Made by a program: the position numbers and the translations under genes
Assembly: GCF_023159225.1 (NCBI RefSeq)
Contig: NC_063188.1
Span: 10,995,086 to 11,059,085 of the forward strand
Origin: Perognathus longimembris pacificus
Lineage: Eukaryota; Chordata; Mammalia; Rodentia; Heteromyidae
Reading direction: 5' to 3'
DNA: 64,000 nt
Part shown: one piece after another, positions 23,540 to 36,118 of the stretch
How the letters are laid out: each line of letters starts with the position of its first letter
How positions within the stretch are numbered: position 1 is the first letter of the stretch
The notes under the pieces: model-generated
What the model saw: the letters and a program-made list of their open reading frames with translations, nothing else
Database searches by the model: none
Told to the model about the DNA's origin: nothing

Positions 23540-23771
23540 GAGTCCCAGTCCAGGGGCTTGTACTCAGGGCTTGGGAATTGTCCTTGAACTTTTGAGTTCA
23601 AGGCTAGTGTTCTACCACTTGAGCCATAGTTCCACTTCTGATTTTCTGGTGGTGTATTGGAAATAAGAGTATCACGAGCTTTCCTGCCTAGGCTGGCTTT
23701 GAACTGCGATCCTCAGATCGCAGCCTCCTGAGTAGCTAGAATTACAGTGGTGATCCACTGGTGGTGGCAAG
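23540..23771 (-). mobile_element. 7SL/B1-like plus Geo dimeric SINE
   Basis: The plus strand starts with the Geo end (CAGTCCAGGGGCTTGTACTC). It continues through CTACCACTTGAGCCATAG and CTGGCTTTGAACTGCGATCC to the antisense 7SL-like GCCTCCTGAGTAGCTAGAAT. Confidence 0.87.
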
Positions 23772-25112
23772 TTCTTAGATTATTAAGCATTTCAGATTTT
23801 ACATTTTATAATTAGAATGTTCAACTTGTATTAGAGAGGGAAGCAATTGCCTTTGATGAGAAAGCATATTAGCAGTACTACTTAGGCAGCTCATTTAACT
23901 CCCACTTCAGTGAGCTTTCCATTACACCACAGTTTCTTGCCTTCCTTCTACTGAAATTAACATAGAATAAAAAAGGAACCTGGATCCCGATTCCTAACAG
24001 GTGCCCTTTGATTGAACATAGAGAATAGAATAGAGAACATTCATTTCTAAGCTTCAAATAAGTGAGGTGATAGCTGAATTACAGCACTGGGAAAATTGAA
24101 AGATTGAGGCCTGAACTGTATGACAAGAGCTTGTGTCCAACAAAAAATCATAAAATAAGATGCTGGATAGTTTTCAAGCACAGAAAATCATAGTACTTCA
24201 GCCATAAGTCACCCTAAGTCCAATGGTTACTATGTTCATAATAATTAAATGATTATGATGATCTCCAAGACAACCAAAACACTTAGACAAGAACTGACCA
24301 GAAGCACTGCTTATAAAGTGACCAGTGTCTTTGTTCACCACTTCTACAGTGAGGCAAAACCCATTAATTGGGCTGAGCATAAAATATCTGGTGACTTCCA
24401 AAATTATATATCCTGACTACACTGATCTTTGAATAAGGCTGTGGGTATATGTCTAAACTGAAGAATCTTGTCCCTTAGCATTACATGAAGAGAGGAAAAC
24501 TTGGCTCAGAGGAATGTAAAATGTGGCCCGTTTTAATATCATTCATATCTGATCACTTCAGAAGTGTATTCAAAGAAGCCCAAGAAACTTCCACAGTCAC
24601 CAGACAACTCCAGTTATTATCCAGAAGTGTAATGAATGTAGCATCTCATTATTTCAACATGGACAGTTTCCTCTACCCTGTTATCTCCACAATGGAACAT
24701 TATTTAGAGCAAAAATAAAATATTTTTATTTCCACACTCAGACTTAGATTTGTAGTATGGAACTAGGCAGTTCAAAGACAAGCTTGTAGTTTGCCTCTGT
24801 GAAATGCTTCACTGTTACTATTTGATAAAGACATTTTGCCCATAAATGGAGATGATGTGCATATTGGTCACAATTTCTTCAATTATGACTGTAAATTTCA
24901 CCAATCCTGCCAATAAGCACAAATAATCTGTCTCATTTCTGTTTAGTTCAGTGCCAAATATTTTCCATTTCAATACCAAATATATGTTGACTTAATAGAT
25001 GACATTCCATTTTTAATTATCAACAGAAATCCATGAGAGCAAGTGGACTTTCAAGTAGTCTACTTTTAGGTAGATTTTCACATGACTATTTTAATTCTGT
25101 GTGCAATGACTG
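23772..25112. other. Unassigned sequence
   Basis: No gene or confident repeat is seen. The open frame at 24485-24718 (77 codons) has no recognisable domain or exon context. Confidence 0.5.
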
Positions 25113-25338
25113 GCCTTGAGGATGGGTACCTTTGGCTCATAACTATAATCCTAGCTAATCAGTAGGCTTAGATCTAAGGATTGCAATACAAAGCCAGACT
25201 TGGCAGGAACGTTTATGAGACTCTCATCTAAAGCCAGAATTAGAGCTGTGGTTCAAGTGGTAGAGTGCTAGCGTTGAGCAAAATGTTCAGATATAATACG
25301 CAGGCTCCGAGTTCAAGTTCCAGGACTCGCACAAAAAT
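25113..25338 (+). mobile_element. 7SL/B1-like plus Geo dimeric SINE, diverged
   Basis: Contains TTTGGCTCATAACTATAATC and CTAGCTAATCAGTAGGCTTA on the left. Contains AGAGCTGTGGTTCAAGTGGT and CCGAGTTCAAGTTCCAGGAC on the right. Confidence 0.85.
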
Positions 25339-26210
25339 ATTGGCTTTATTGGTAGGACTCACACATTAGAAAGTATTTGTTACATTGCTTGGATAATATG
25401 CTGCAGGTTTGAGGCCCTTGGGTTTACCATGGTGAATTATAATAGGACTTGGATGTCTCTATATTGTCAGTTGTATTGTAGATTGTTATAAAGCATATTC
25501 CTTCTAATTAGACAATTCTAAAAATATCTACTAAATTTTTCTATAAAATTGATTGTTATGGAAAATGCTTCTTATTTTTATAAAGGTTCAGAGTCAGATA
25601 TGATTTTTTATAATTGAACACAATTCAATAAAGCACATTGAGATATAATATAGAAATTATATAAAACATAAAAAATTAGACCTAGGAGAGCTTTAAGGTA
25701 AAGGAGGCTAGTAGCTCCAATCTGAAGTTCTGAGTTTTTAATGATCCTCTAAGCCTATATTATGAATTTGGAACAATTGTCCACTGGAACTCACTGATTC
25801 TCTAAGGAAAACTGTAGAGTCAATTGCCAAGTTCCTTTTCTTTGTACAGTTTAGCTGGTTATTTTGAAGTCATCAAAAGCTCTGAATTACCTATTCCTGT
25901 TTATTTCATTACTTAAATTTAAGAAAATTAACTGTTGCACAAGAAAAATATCATTGTCTAAATGAATTTAATATTTCAAATGATAGAATTTATGGTATTG
26001 TTGAGGGTGGGGATAGAGATTTTTTTAATCATTACTTCAGTTGTATAATTTCATGAGGGAGAGTGTGATACATTTGATTCATGTCCAATGAGGAGATGGA
26101 ATCTCTGTTTCCAAAGATGGTCTCTAATTTCTAGGGGCAAGAAATTTTCCTGGCTCAGCCCCCAAGTGTCTGGAACTATCCCTGACAAGAATAATGGTGT
26201 TTAAAAAAGA
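25339..26210. other. Unassigned AT-rich sequence
   Basis: No gene or confident repeat is seen. Confidence 0.5.
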
Positions 26211-26320
26211 AATTTTGATGGGTGAGAATGTTGAAAGGGGTGACACTGGACAAGATATAGTGTATTCATAAACTATTTTGTACAACTACTAACAGATAAA
26301 AAATAAAATAAAATAAAAAA
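26211..26320 (+). mobile_element. LINE-1 3' terminal fragment, older subfamily
   Basis: The segment with GGGGTGACACTGGACAAGAT and GTGTATTCATAAACTATTTT, then an AAAATA tail, matches the 3' end of the old L1 at 35780-38905 (same motifs at about 38797-38865). Only about 110 bp are present. Confidence 0.75.
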
Positions 26321-28154
26321 GGAAGTTTGGTTGTGAGAATGTTGGAATTCACTGAATTTACCAGAACACATGTTTTGAAAATAATCAAACTGTACATGGT
26401 TATCTAGGGCCCCTTCCCTTCTAAGTGCAAGAGCAATACACTATGTATTAACCAATAATGTTTTTGTCTTGGCATCTACACTAGCACATTTCTTTTCTCT
26501 GTACATCAGCTTTTTATCTAAGAACTGACACTATTGAGGAAAGATGTTTTTAAATGTGTGTCAAAAAAGTCTTTAGTTGCTATGCTTAATTTCTCCAATC
26601 TGGTTATTCACTCTTCTTTGGCTGTTATCAACATAATTAATTGATAGTTCTTACTAACTTGCCTGAATTGCTTAGACAGTTCAGCTAAAATATCAGATTT
26701 CTTTTATCCTCATGAAATTATATTAGATATGGAAAAATATAAATTGATCAGGAATCCACTTTCTAATGGTAAACTTCTAGCAACTCCAATGCTGAAAGTA
26801 CTAGGCCAGCAATACTTATCACTATCCTAGGAGACTGAAGGGATAGCCTTCTCCTTAACAGCCTGTGTTTTGGCTATCTAACAACATCACACCTTCTCTT
26901 CTGCTTCAGGACAACTTCCCTAATCTTTCACTTTCAGTTAGAAATTCATACAAACATTTTCTTGGATAGCATTATTTAAAAAGAGTACTATAAGGGGGTA
27001 GGGGAAGACAAAGAGGCAGAGACACAGAAATAGAGAGAGAAAATGGGTAAAGTCAGACAGTCAATTGAGATGCAGTTCCAATACACTCCTCAGCTAATAA
27101 CACTTTTTTATTTTCCTGAACTAACAGAATATGTTTGAACTATGTTCATCAATATTTCCAGATATTAAATGTAAAATGTCTTTAAGTAGGCAATTTCCTT
27201 TGGCTAATCGTGATTCCCAGATAGGAAGTCAGCTTGGAGCCCTTGAAATCCAACACTCTGTAGTTAGGAGAAGGAATGCCTAACTCCTAGGGTGAGAATA
27301 AGACAGCACACCAAGCTTTTGCTGTACTTTCTTCTGATTGGACCCCTCTGCATTTCCATGTGCAATGTCTCCTCTATATACTTCACATATAAATAACAAC
27401 ACAGAAAATAGACCCAGAATTTCCTCCCTGACCTATAATTCGGCTGAGTGATAGAGCATTTTGAGGGGACTAGCTATCTAGGGTTAATGTGAAGTTTATA
27501 GCTTATGGATAGAAGGAAAAAATGAATAGTCCCTTGTGTATTTGAAGTTTCTTTCATTATTTAAGGAGCTTTCTCCTTCTATTCAGTTATATAAAGATTA
27601 AAAGACAAAGTAGAGTCAACAAAAGAAATGAATCATTTGAATAGCAAGATTGCCATTCTGCGGTGATCTGAAAAATCCAATATCACCATTTAAATCAGAC
27701 TCACTTTTGTCTACAAAAAGAGACTTGACCTTTTCCAGTGGCCACCTAAATAGAAAGTCAGACAGATCAGGAAAAGGCCTCAGCCTTGTGCTTCAATTTA
27801 TTCTAGCCTTCCTTTGTTTTCAACAACTTTGAATCTAGCTTTCCCTGTGGCAAGAATTTGTTCATCATACTGTGAAGCCAAAATAAGTATGTGAAAATGA
27901 AAATTCCATCAATTTAGTCTGTTGTAATAGTGTATATTCTCTTCACTCTTGTAAAAATATGAAGTGGATTCAGGTAGTGTTTTATTTAGGAGCCCAGACA
28001 TTGAGATTATGCAGAAACTTTACTGTGTTTTTAATGAGCTACAGTTTTAAAGACGGTATTGTTTTTCAAACTGTACAGTATAGTTTTATCAAACTAAATA
28101 AGCAAACTGGACAGAAATATACTTATCCTGTCCTTCTGGTATGTATCATAAAAG
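26321..28154. other. Unassigned sequence
   Basis: No gene is seen. There is a purine-rich patch at about 26995-27050. The open frames at 27650-27832 and 27959-28171 have no recognisable product. Confidence 0.5.
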
Positions 28155-28168
28155 ATCATTTGTCTAAG
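28155..28168. repeat. Target-site duplication, left copy (SINE at 28169)
   Basis: ATCATTTGTCTAAG, exact copy at 28401-28414. Confidence 0.9.
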
Positions 28169-28400
28169 TGATGTGCTGGTGAGTCACACCTGTAATTCTA
28201 GCTACTCAGGAGGCTGAGATCTGAGGGTTATGGTGCAAAGCCAGCCCCAGCACAAAAATTCGATGATACTCTTTTCTCCAATTAAAAACCAGAAGAAAGC
28301 CAAAAGTGGAGATGGGACTCAATGAGAGAGTGCCAGGCTTGAATGAAACAGTAACAGAGCCCAGGCCCTGAGTTCAAACCCCAGTATCAGAAAAAGAGAA
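28169..28400 (+). mobile_element. 7SL/B1-like plus Geo dimeric SINE
   Basis: Left half: TCACACCTGTAATTCTAGCT and AGGAGGCTGAGATCTGAGG. Right half: CAGGCCCTGAGTTCAAACCC, then AGAAAAAGAGAA. A perfect 14-bp target-site duplication (ATCATTTGTCTAAG) lies at 28155-28168 and 28401-28414. Confidence 0.92.
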
Positions 28401-28414
28401 ATCATTTGTCTAAG
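28401..28414. repeat. Target-site duplication, right copy (SINE at 28169)
   Basis: Exact match to 28155-28168. Confidence 0.9.
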
Positions 28415-29383
28415 CATCATTAGTGATAAGCTTCAAATTGTCTACTAAAATATCATGGCTCTGCAAAAGCTAAATGATATGTGAACCATTTAAAAGAAAA
28501 TTAAGGTCAAGACAATTGAAGTGGTAATTCCTTTCTTTTCTACTTGTCATATACAAAGAGATCCTCCAACAGAAAAAAAGTCCACAATTAGAAGTTACAT
28601 ACTTGGATTTTAATCATAGTCAAAGCACTCATCTAGTAGCTATTGTTGGTTTTGGAGTAAACCATGTTGTGAATCCTACAGTTGGAGTTTATATACTGAA
28701 GAGAAACGGCTCTTGTTTGGAAGGGGAAGAAATTGTTAGAGCAGATGACTTTTGTTCCCTCTTGTGAACTAAATCAATAATTTTATTTTCAAAATGTCAA
28801 GTATATTGCAAAGAAATTACATGGTGATATGTCCCCAAAATCTTCTTGCTGTGGAATGTTGACACATCTCTGAGATTTCACTACATCAAGGACTTGTCTT
28901 TGGTACCTGTCAACACATCATGTTTCTCCATCTCAGTTTTCATATAGTGTAAGAAAACAATCAGCATTGCTTCAATATACAGTACATTTGAGGAATGAAT
29001 GGAAGCTTGCATTGAGAGAGATCATGATAACTTCTTCCTTTGTCCTTAGGGGTTAGTCTTTGACATGTTCCCTGATATTCTTCCCTCCTAAATTCCAGAA
29101 ACCCAGCATCTGTTTGCCCAGTTTCTTCTTGGACTTCCTTTGTAGCATTGTTTCCTACTAAGGTATGGGGAAAGGGTACAATATTATGCAATGAAAATTT
29201 TCAAAAGAGAGAATGTTCCTTCTAAGGTTTAAGACTTCCGTAGGGGAAAAAGAATTTTGATTTATATATTTCATATTAGGGAGAAGTTATTCTGAGTCCT
29301 ATAACTAGCTTCAGAGACAAGTGGGACATTTCCTTCCTGGTCTCCATGATTTTTTTTCATTTCAGTAAACCATAAGCATGTTA
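28415..29383. other. Unassigned sequence
   Basis: No gene or confident repeat is seen. Confidence 0.5.
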
Positions 29384-29463
29384 GGGGGAGTATTGTGATT
29401 TGAACTAATATCTCTGCACGTGCTAGGCAAGTGCTCTATTACTTGATCCACACACCCTTCCCA
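29384..29463 (-). mobile_element. ID-like tRNA-derived SINE monomer
   Basis: The minus strand shows an A-box-like TGGATCAAGTAATAGAG, then CACTTGCCTAGCACGTGC, and a B-box-like TTAGTTCAAATC. The layout is that of a rodent ID element. No Geo half is attached. Confidence 0.6.
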
Positions 29464-29796
29464 ATAATGAGCATCTTTTAAATTTCAATGATTAGCCTCT
29501 GTACTTCTCCAGCTTCACCCATTGTTTCTTTTGTTGTGGTGGTTGTTATTTTTATTTATGGGCAGGGAAAAGTACATTATCTACTTACTTTAGAACTTAT
29601 AATCTAGTAGAGCCTTAATTCTTGTTGCTTGATATCATAATGAAATGTAACCATTTGATTCTGAAAATTGAGTTTTGATTTTAAAATATACAGTCCTCTA
29701 AATAATTTGGTAAAATAATCTGCACACTAGAATCAAAGTTACATTACTGCTAACACAAAAATAAAAAAGAAATACTCCACAGTTGAAGCTTATTTG
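29464..29796. other. Unassigned sequence
   Basis: No gene or confident repeat is seen before the L1 flank. Confidence 0.5.
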
Positions 29797-29805
29797 AATC
29801 CAATC

Positions 29806-30335
29806 TTTTTTATTGTCAAGGTGATGTACAGAAGGGTTACGGTTACATATGTAAGGCAGTGAGTATATTTCTTGTCAAACTCATTACCTCCTCCCTCATT
29901 TTCTCCTGACTACCCTTCTCCTTAATTCCCTCCTCCCTGAGTTGTACAGTTGGTTTACAGCATATTATCTTGTAAGTATTGCTGTTGCATTGGTTCACCT
30001 TTTATCATTTGTCTCACCATTTTGATGTTCCCCTTCCCTTCTCTAGTTCAGATAAATATATATACAATACCCAGGTTACTAAAATCAAATACAGTGACAT
30101 CAGGAGTAAAACCATAGGGAAGAAAAACAAAAGAAAAAGGCATAATTTCACATGATACATTGAAAATAACAACAATGTTAAACCACTTACTTCCATAACT
30201 TGGAAGTTCATTTTGCTTAGCATCATTTTATGTGATCATATATACATAGCTTTGAGCTATTATGATCATCTGATAGGACTATCCTAGACATGTACTAATT
30301 ATTACCACTGAGGGAAAACAGAGTATGTTTCTGAT
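29806..30335 (-). mobile_element. 5'-truncated LINE-1: 3' UTR and last codons of ORF2
   Basis: The minus-strand L1 has its A-rich end at about 29806-29812 (TTTTTTATTGTCAAGGTGAT on the plus strand). It carries the pyrimidine tract near 29890-29935 and the ORF2 stop complement at 30295-30297. It belongs to the same subfamily as the L1 at 16746. A weak 9-bp flank repeat (AATCCAATC at 29797-29805, AATCCAACC at 30340-30348) may be the target duplication. Confidence 0.87.
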
Positions 30336-30499
30336 GACAAATCCAACCCTGACTATTCCTTTGCAATTCTGTTCGGTATTCTCATTTCAAGGTCCTCTGT
30401 TAACCTTAACCACTCAAGTCCTACTTTCTTTTTATATATCAGTGATACTGCCCATATTTCTCTCTCATTGTTTTCAGTTTTACTCATATTCAAAATAAG

Positions 30500-30636
30500 G
30501 CTCAATGGAGAAAGTGGGAGAAAATGAGAGAGAGGCTAACACTGTCCAAGAAGAAATGTACTCATTTCCTTGCTTATATAACTATAACCCCTCTGTACAT
30601 CACCTTTACAAAAATTTTTTAAAAAACAAAAAATTG
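30500..30636 (+). mobile_element. LINE-1 3' terminal fragment
   Basis: The segment ends with ATAACTATAACCCCTCTGTA, CATCACCTTTACAAAAATTT and an A-rich tail. This matches the terminal part of L1 3' UTRs in this window. It resembles 62960-63030. Confidence 0.7.
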
Positions 30637-31111
30637 AGGATCAAGTGAAAGTAGAGGTTAATGATTAAACATCTGCTATAATTATTATTAAAATATAACT
30701 CCAATAATGCCTAGTGCAGAGCTAAATACATCTAAACAAATTATGATGGCAAAGTCCTACCTATCTACACATGAAGTGCCATGCTCCTTCAACACATCAC
30801 TTCTTCCAATTTCTTCCACAATAATGTCTGTTTTTTATGCTTTCATACTCTTATCTTATTTTACACATGCCATTTGCACCTATTGAGTGAAACCTCTGAC
30901 CTCTCTCACTTTATCTTTTTTAGATCTTATATATCATTTCTTCTAAAAAATATTTCATTACTCACTGGGTTTCAGTTGGATTTCTGGATTACTGTATCAT
31001 TTCTAGTTACCTATTTAAGTGTTGTTACTTCCCACTAGATCATAATTCTCAAGGGTTAGGGACACTTTTATATTTAGTATTAATCCCATTGTCTGGCCAA
31101 ATATCTGATAT
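30637..31111. other. Unassigned sequence
   Basis: No gene is seen. The open frame at 30781-31038 is hydrophobic and T-rich with no recognisable motif. Confidence 0.5.
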
Positions 31112-31126
31112 ATAGCATGCATTTTT
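31112..31126. repeat. Target-site duplication, left copy (SINE at 31127)
   Basis: 15 bp, 14 of 15 identical to 31329-31343. Confidence 0.85.
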
Positions 31127-31328
31127 TTTTCTTTTTGCCAGTCCTGGGGCTTGGGCTCAGGGTCTGAGCACTGTCCCTGGCTTCTTTTTGCTCAAGACTA
31201 GCACTCTGCCACTTGAGCCACAGTGGCACTCCTGGCTGTTTTCTGTATATGTGGTGCTGGGGAATCGAACCCAGGGGTTCATGTATAGGAGGCAAGCACT
31301 CTTGCCACTAGGCCATATTCCCAGCCCC
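31127..31328 (-). mobile_element. IDL-Geo dimeric SINE (young)
   Basis: The minus strand reads GGGGCTGGGAATATGGCC, an ID-like monomer with box B GGGTTCGATTCC, then Geo and an A tail. A target-site duplication with one mismatch, ATAGCATG(C/T)ATTTTT, lies at 31112-31126 and 31329-31343. Confidence 0.93.
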
Positions 31329-31343
31329 ATAGCATGTATTTTT
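31329..31343. repeat. Target-site duplication, right copy (SINE at 31127)
   Basis: 15 bp, 14 of 15 identical to 31112-31126. Confidence 0.85.
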
Positions 31344-32454
31344 AATTAAATGAAAATTGTTTTAGCAATATCTCACCATCACCAACATATAAACACCATT
31401 TACCTTTTTCATTTCCCCTTAAAATTCACTTAAACCTGATTCTGCAATAAAGTTTGGAATACACCTATAGGCTATTCAACACTTTTCCAGAAAGAACATC
31501 CCAGGTAGATGTAAAAATAATGCCTAAGACCTTTACAGCCTCTTATACCTCTAATCTCTCTTTATTTCACCCTGCCAAATTACTGAGTCTCACCACTTCA
31601 AGGCTGCCAACCAAAAACCAAAGGACCATCTTCAGAGACAATAATCAAAGAGGAGAGACAATGAGAGAACCCAAAGAGTCAAGTTAAATCTTTTCATTTG
31701 TCATAGGATTTTGTGCTGCAATGAATAGTCAATAGCTTGGCACTTAACATAGTCATACATTCCCGGATACCTTGTTAAAACATGAGTTAGAATAATGACT
31801 AAGGGAAAAGTGCCAGCCACTTAGTTGCCAAAAGATAGGATTATCATTAAACCTGGTGCTCTGGAAAAAACTGTTCCAATGGTACTCAATTCTATTGCAC
31901 CTGCTTTTTTCTTCTATAAAAGCAAATTCATGAGTTTGAGTTGACATTTTACACTCAGAACCATGAAACTCTTCAGAAAATTAAAGGGAAATTTCAACAT
32001 ACCTCCAACTTCCAGTTTGGAGTTTTAACAAAATCAGAAAGTAATCAGAGAAGTCACCAGCACATATTGTGTTGGAATTGTGAGATAGTTTTGATATCAA
32101 AGAATAAATGAGTTGAGTGGCAAAATCTAGTATTTGAATCCTCCTCCACAACAGCAAAATCCCATATTCATATGGTTTTGTTTGAGGGCTTCTCTTGCTT
32201 TGGAGTTGGACAATCTGAATTGCTTAACATACCTAGTAGATTTCCATTCCAGCATCTACCAAGGATTGTCTGTACAGATGGAAAGAGAATGTCTGTTGTA
32301 ATATGTATGAGCTCAGGGGAAAAGGTTAAAAAGAAAAAGAGACACCTGTGGATGAATGAATGTGCTTTATTAGATTTGGCTCCATGGAGACAATAATATA
32401 CTAGAATCAGTGGCACATCAAGTGTTGTCACTACAAAACAAAAAGTCAGGAAGA
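31344..32454. other. Unassigned sequence
   Basis: No gene or confident repeat is seen. Open frames at 31454-31687, 31753-31947 and 32168-32431 are short and lack recognisable motifs. Confidence 0.5.
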
Positions 32455-32580
32455 CTTCAGTCCCACTCTTAGCTTATTGTGTGATCGTAGGATGTCACTT
32501 TCTTTGGGCCTCAGTTTCTTCTTGTATGCAGAAGGAGAAAGTAACCATTCTTACTTATCAACTCTAGGCTATAACACTTA
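32455..32580 (+). repeat. MIR relic
   Basis: Sense MIR: CTTAGCTTATTGTGTGATCG, then GTCACTTTCTTTGGGCCTCA and GTTTCTTC. Confidence 0.75.
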
Positions 32581-33920
32581 AAAGTCATTTGTACATCAAT
32601 TAACAGGAAAATCATCTCAATTTTTCATTTAACTTTGGGTTACGCTGCATTGCACCAAGTATCTGGATGCATATACTCTTTCCCTTTTCTTCTAGCTATT
32701 TAGGTGACAGATAAATATTGGATTTGTGGATTTACCTCCTCTTGCTGTGATTAGTTAATTGAAGAGTAATTTTCTTTTAAAACGTACATCTCCTAGAGCA
32801 ACATACATAATTTACTTATATCAAAATGGTGTCAATGTTTGATGCTTAAAAGCAAGTTGGCACTGTTAAGTGCCTCTTTATACTCACATCTCGTCACCCT
32901 TCTAGCTATGCATAACTACCTTGACCCTTAATATTTGTAAGTGTCATGAAAACTGTGATTATGTCAAATCCCAGATAACAATTTATTTAAATGACCTTGC
33001 TTTCCCTGGATATTCATTTTATTATTATATTTTCTTCAAAAAACTTGAAATTATGGCTTCAATTGTATGCCAGTTGGCCCCTCATTGGGAAACAGATGCT
33101 TAAATAGAAGTGAAAAGTTTAGTACAGACAATGCTGTGAAAGATAAAAGGAGGAGGGAGGAGAAATAGAAAAAGCTTTCAGACTGTAACAGTGATATGCA
33201 CCTTTGAAAGGAAAAGCAATAAAAATAGTTATAGACAAGAAGATTATCAGGGTGTATTGTTTATATCTCACAAAGTCTCTCAACCAACACAATGCAGAGC
33301 TCTGGAGCAAACATTTCCCATTAGAATCTCATCATGAAGGAACATGGCCTGATAACCCATGCTCAGTTGTTGGCCAAGGAATTTCCCTAAAGAGCGTGTC
33401 TGAGGTACAGCTTTCTAGTACTAACTGGGGGAGACTCTATATACACTCTATGTAGTTGCATGGTAGCATTTTTTTCTTGATAAGAGAACCAAGAAGTACA
33501 CAAATCTCTATGACTGCCACAAATGCAAAATTCATAATATTATATTTCACTTTGAAGTTATAACAAATCTAAACTTTTGTCTAACTTATAATATCTCCAT
33601 AATTTTTCCCCATCCTCCTTAGTCATCTTATGTTAATTTCCAGCATAAACCTTTTGTTGGAGGAATAGGTACACTGGAAGAGACCATTGTTGGGAAATTC
33701 ACCATACTCTGACCATGCTCCATCATGGGTTTGGGGTTTCCATGTGAATAATAAATTATACCTTTAAGGGAAATCTTTGACTAAAGTTGACTCTAGGCTA
33801 GGCCAGCTTCACATAGGAAAAGGTCCGTGGGAAAATATCTTAACTGATTTCTATTGGCTATAACAAGCTGTGTTCTCAAAAGTTTTAAATCATTTATAAT
33901 ATTTTTAAAAAACACAAAGA
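32581..33920. other. Unassigned sequence
   Basis: No gene or confident repeat is seen. Short open frames at 32921-33103 and 33119-33455 lack motifs. Confidence 0.5.
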
Positions 33921-34141
33921 GCCAGGCATCCATGGCTCACACCTGTAAGCCTAGCTACTCAAGAGGCTGAGATTTGAAGATTGTGGTTCAAAGTCAGCCC
34001 AAGCAGGAAAGTCCATGAGACTCTTCTCCCCTATTAGCCACTGAAGCTAGAAGTGGATCTGTGACTAATACTAATGTGGTAGTTCTGGCTCAAGGACAAC
34101 ACGCAAGCCCTGAGTTCAAGCCCCATGACCAGAATAAAAGA
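33921..34141 (+). mobile_element. 7SL/B1-like plus Geo dimeric SINE
   Basis: Left: GCCAGGCATCCATGGCTCAC, ACCTGTAAGCCTAGCTACTC and GAGGCTGAGATTTGAAG. Right: CCCTGAGTTCAAGCCCCATG, then AATAAAAG. The Geo A-box region is degraded. Confidence 0.87.
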
Positions 34142-34660
34142 ATCACAAATATCAATCATAATGTATGACAAAGGAATTCCAAAAGCTGTTCCTCCATAAA
34201 AATGATAATTAAAAAAAAATTGGAAAAGATTGGACAAAGAAACCATTTCAGAACCCTGAAAAATAATCAAAACCTTGCAACAACACAGAGAATACAAGAA
34301 GTCAACAAAAAAGAGTTTTGTAGCATTTTTAATGCCATATACCGTGCTTGCAGTTTGATTGTGAAATTAATAGGTGATATTTCCTGATGATGTTTCCAGT
34401 ATGGGAAACAATTTGACACTGATAGCCTTGAAAAATATTTTGATATTAGAAAGTGTGATTCCTTCAACTTTGCTTTCAAATTGTGTAGTTATTAACAGTA
34501 CTTTATGGTTGAATATGGATTGTAGGACTTATTTTTCTATTTCTGCAAAAAAATGCCATTGGAATTTATTAGAGATCACATAGAATATGTAGATTACTTT
34601 CAATGATATGCGCATTTGACCAATACACTTTCTCATTTGCTTGTACCTTCTTCCATCAGA
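34142..34660. other. Unassigned sequence
   Basis: AT-rich stretch between two SINEs. No gene is seen. Confidence 0.5.
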
Positions 34661-34902
34661 TTTTTGTTTTTGTGGTGGTCCTGGGGCTCAAAATCTGAGT
34701 TTTTTTTCCTCAAAGCTAATGGTCTACCACTCAAGCCACAGCTCCACTTCTGACTGCTTTGTGTTTTGTTTTGTTTTTGGTGCTTAAATGAAAATAACAA
34801 TCTCACAGACTTTCTAGCCAAGGCTGGCTTTGAACCATGATCCTCAGATCTCAGCCCTTTCAGTAGCCTGAAATACACACATGAGCCACCAGCACTCAGC
34901 CT
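34661..34902 (-). mobile_element. 7SL/B1-like plus Geo dimeric SINE
   Basis: The plus strand shows the antisense Geo (GTGGTCCTGGGGCTCAAAAT, CTACCACTCAAGCCACAGCT). It then shows GGCTGGCTTTGAACCATGAT, CCTCAGATCTCAGCCC and the antisense head ATGAGCCACCAGCACTCAGC. Confidence 0.87.
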
Positions 34903-34924
34903 ACCAGTATTTGTTTTTAATTTT

Positions 34925-35300
34925 CAGCATACAAGACTTTCAACATCATTGATCATGAGGGAAATGCAAATCAGAAGCACAAAAGTCAAAGCTCTCTTGA
35001 GAGTCACTAGGGAAAATGCTATTTCTCTCTCTAACTACCAACTTGTGAGGTTGACAATAATAATAATAAATGGGAAATAAAATGTACTGAGGAGGATGTA
35101 GAGAAATGTGAGCTTTCATTGGTGGTGGGAATGGTGCAGTAGCTTCTGTGGTAAATTGTTTGGCAGTTCTTCAAAAAGTTATAAAGTTATCAAATGACCC
35201 AGCACACTTCATTCCACCATTATACCTAAGAAAATCATGAACTTTACTCAAAAACTTTGGATATGAGTATTCATAGCAATATTACCTGAATAGAAAATTC
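34925..35300 (+). mobile_element. Ancient LINE-1 ORF2 fragment
   Basis: Contains GGGAAATGCAAATCAGAAGC, then GAGGATGTAGAGAAATGTGA, GGTGGTGGGAATGGTGCAGT and AAATGACCCAGCACACTTCA. These are order-conserved landmarks of the ORF2 C-terminal region (cysteine motif zone and PAIPLLGIYP-type zone). It is highly diverged, with many stops. Confidence 0.8.
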
Positions 35301-35779
35301 AAAAAAAACTTTTAGAGAAGTGTTAGACTTCTTGCCTTCAGGAACATTAATTTTGCAGATATTTGTCTATTTTTTCTCATCTAATATTTGCTCTGGGCAC
35401 TAGACATCTAGGTTGTCTCAGACACTGTGACTCCACTTAATATGGACACAAAGGCAAATGTCAATTATTTGAATCACAGTGAATGCATGGAGACTGAAAT
35501 TCTCAAAGATAACCACAGCTCTTGACCTTTGCTACAAACATTTTTCATGATGCCAGGAAAAGAGCATATCTTCATTTTTGTGTCTCTTCATGCACCCAGA
35601 ATGATCCTTCTTTCCTGGCAGGAATCTCACTGTTGCCACTTGTGGCCTCCTATCCCTCATCTTATTTACTTAAGAGATCAAAACATGTAAATATTCCAGC
35701 ACTAAGATTTTGAAATAAAACTTCATGTCATTTCATTCTAAACTAGAGATAGTAATGGAAAATTGATAAATAAGCTGAA
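35301..35779. other. Unassigned sequence
   Basis: No gene or confident repeat is seen. The open frame at 35522-35713 has no recognisable motif. Confidence 0.45.
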
Positions 35780-36118
35780 TAAGATGAAACCAGAATGGAA
35801 ATAGCCCTTGGACCTCAAATTCTTCAATGAAATAGTGATCTCTCATCTCTACCAAACTTCATTTTATAAAGTTGGTATTTCACTCATCCCCAAACTAGAT
35901 AAGGACACATAAATAAAGAGAACTACAGACCTATTTCCTTGATAAATATAGATGTAAAACTTCTCAACAAAATAATGGCCAACTGAATCCAGCAACTAAC
36001 CGAAGAAATCATACCCTATGATGAAACAAGATTTATCCAAGTGATGCAAAGGTAGTTCAATATAAGTAAACCAATAATTGTTATACAACACAACAACAAA
36101 AACAAGGACAAGAACCAC

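Noticed and set aside
26205..26345. GAAATTTTGATGGGTGAGAATG-like text before and GAAGTTTGGTTGTGAGAATG after the L1 fragment as a target duplication
   Set aside because: The left copy also matches L1 3' UTR sequence (compare about 38780-38800), so the similarity may lie inside the element. Not called.
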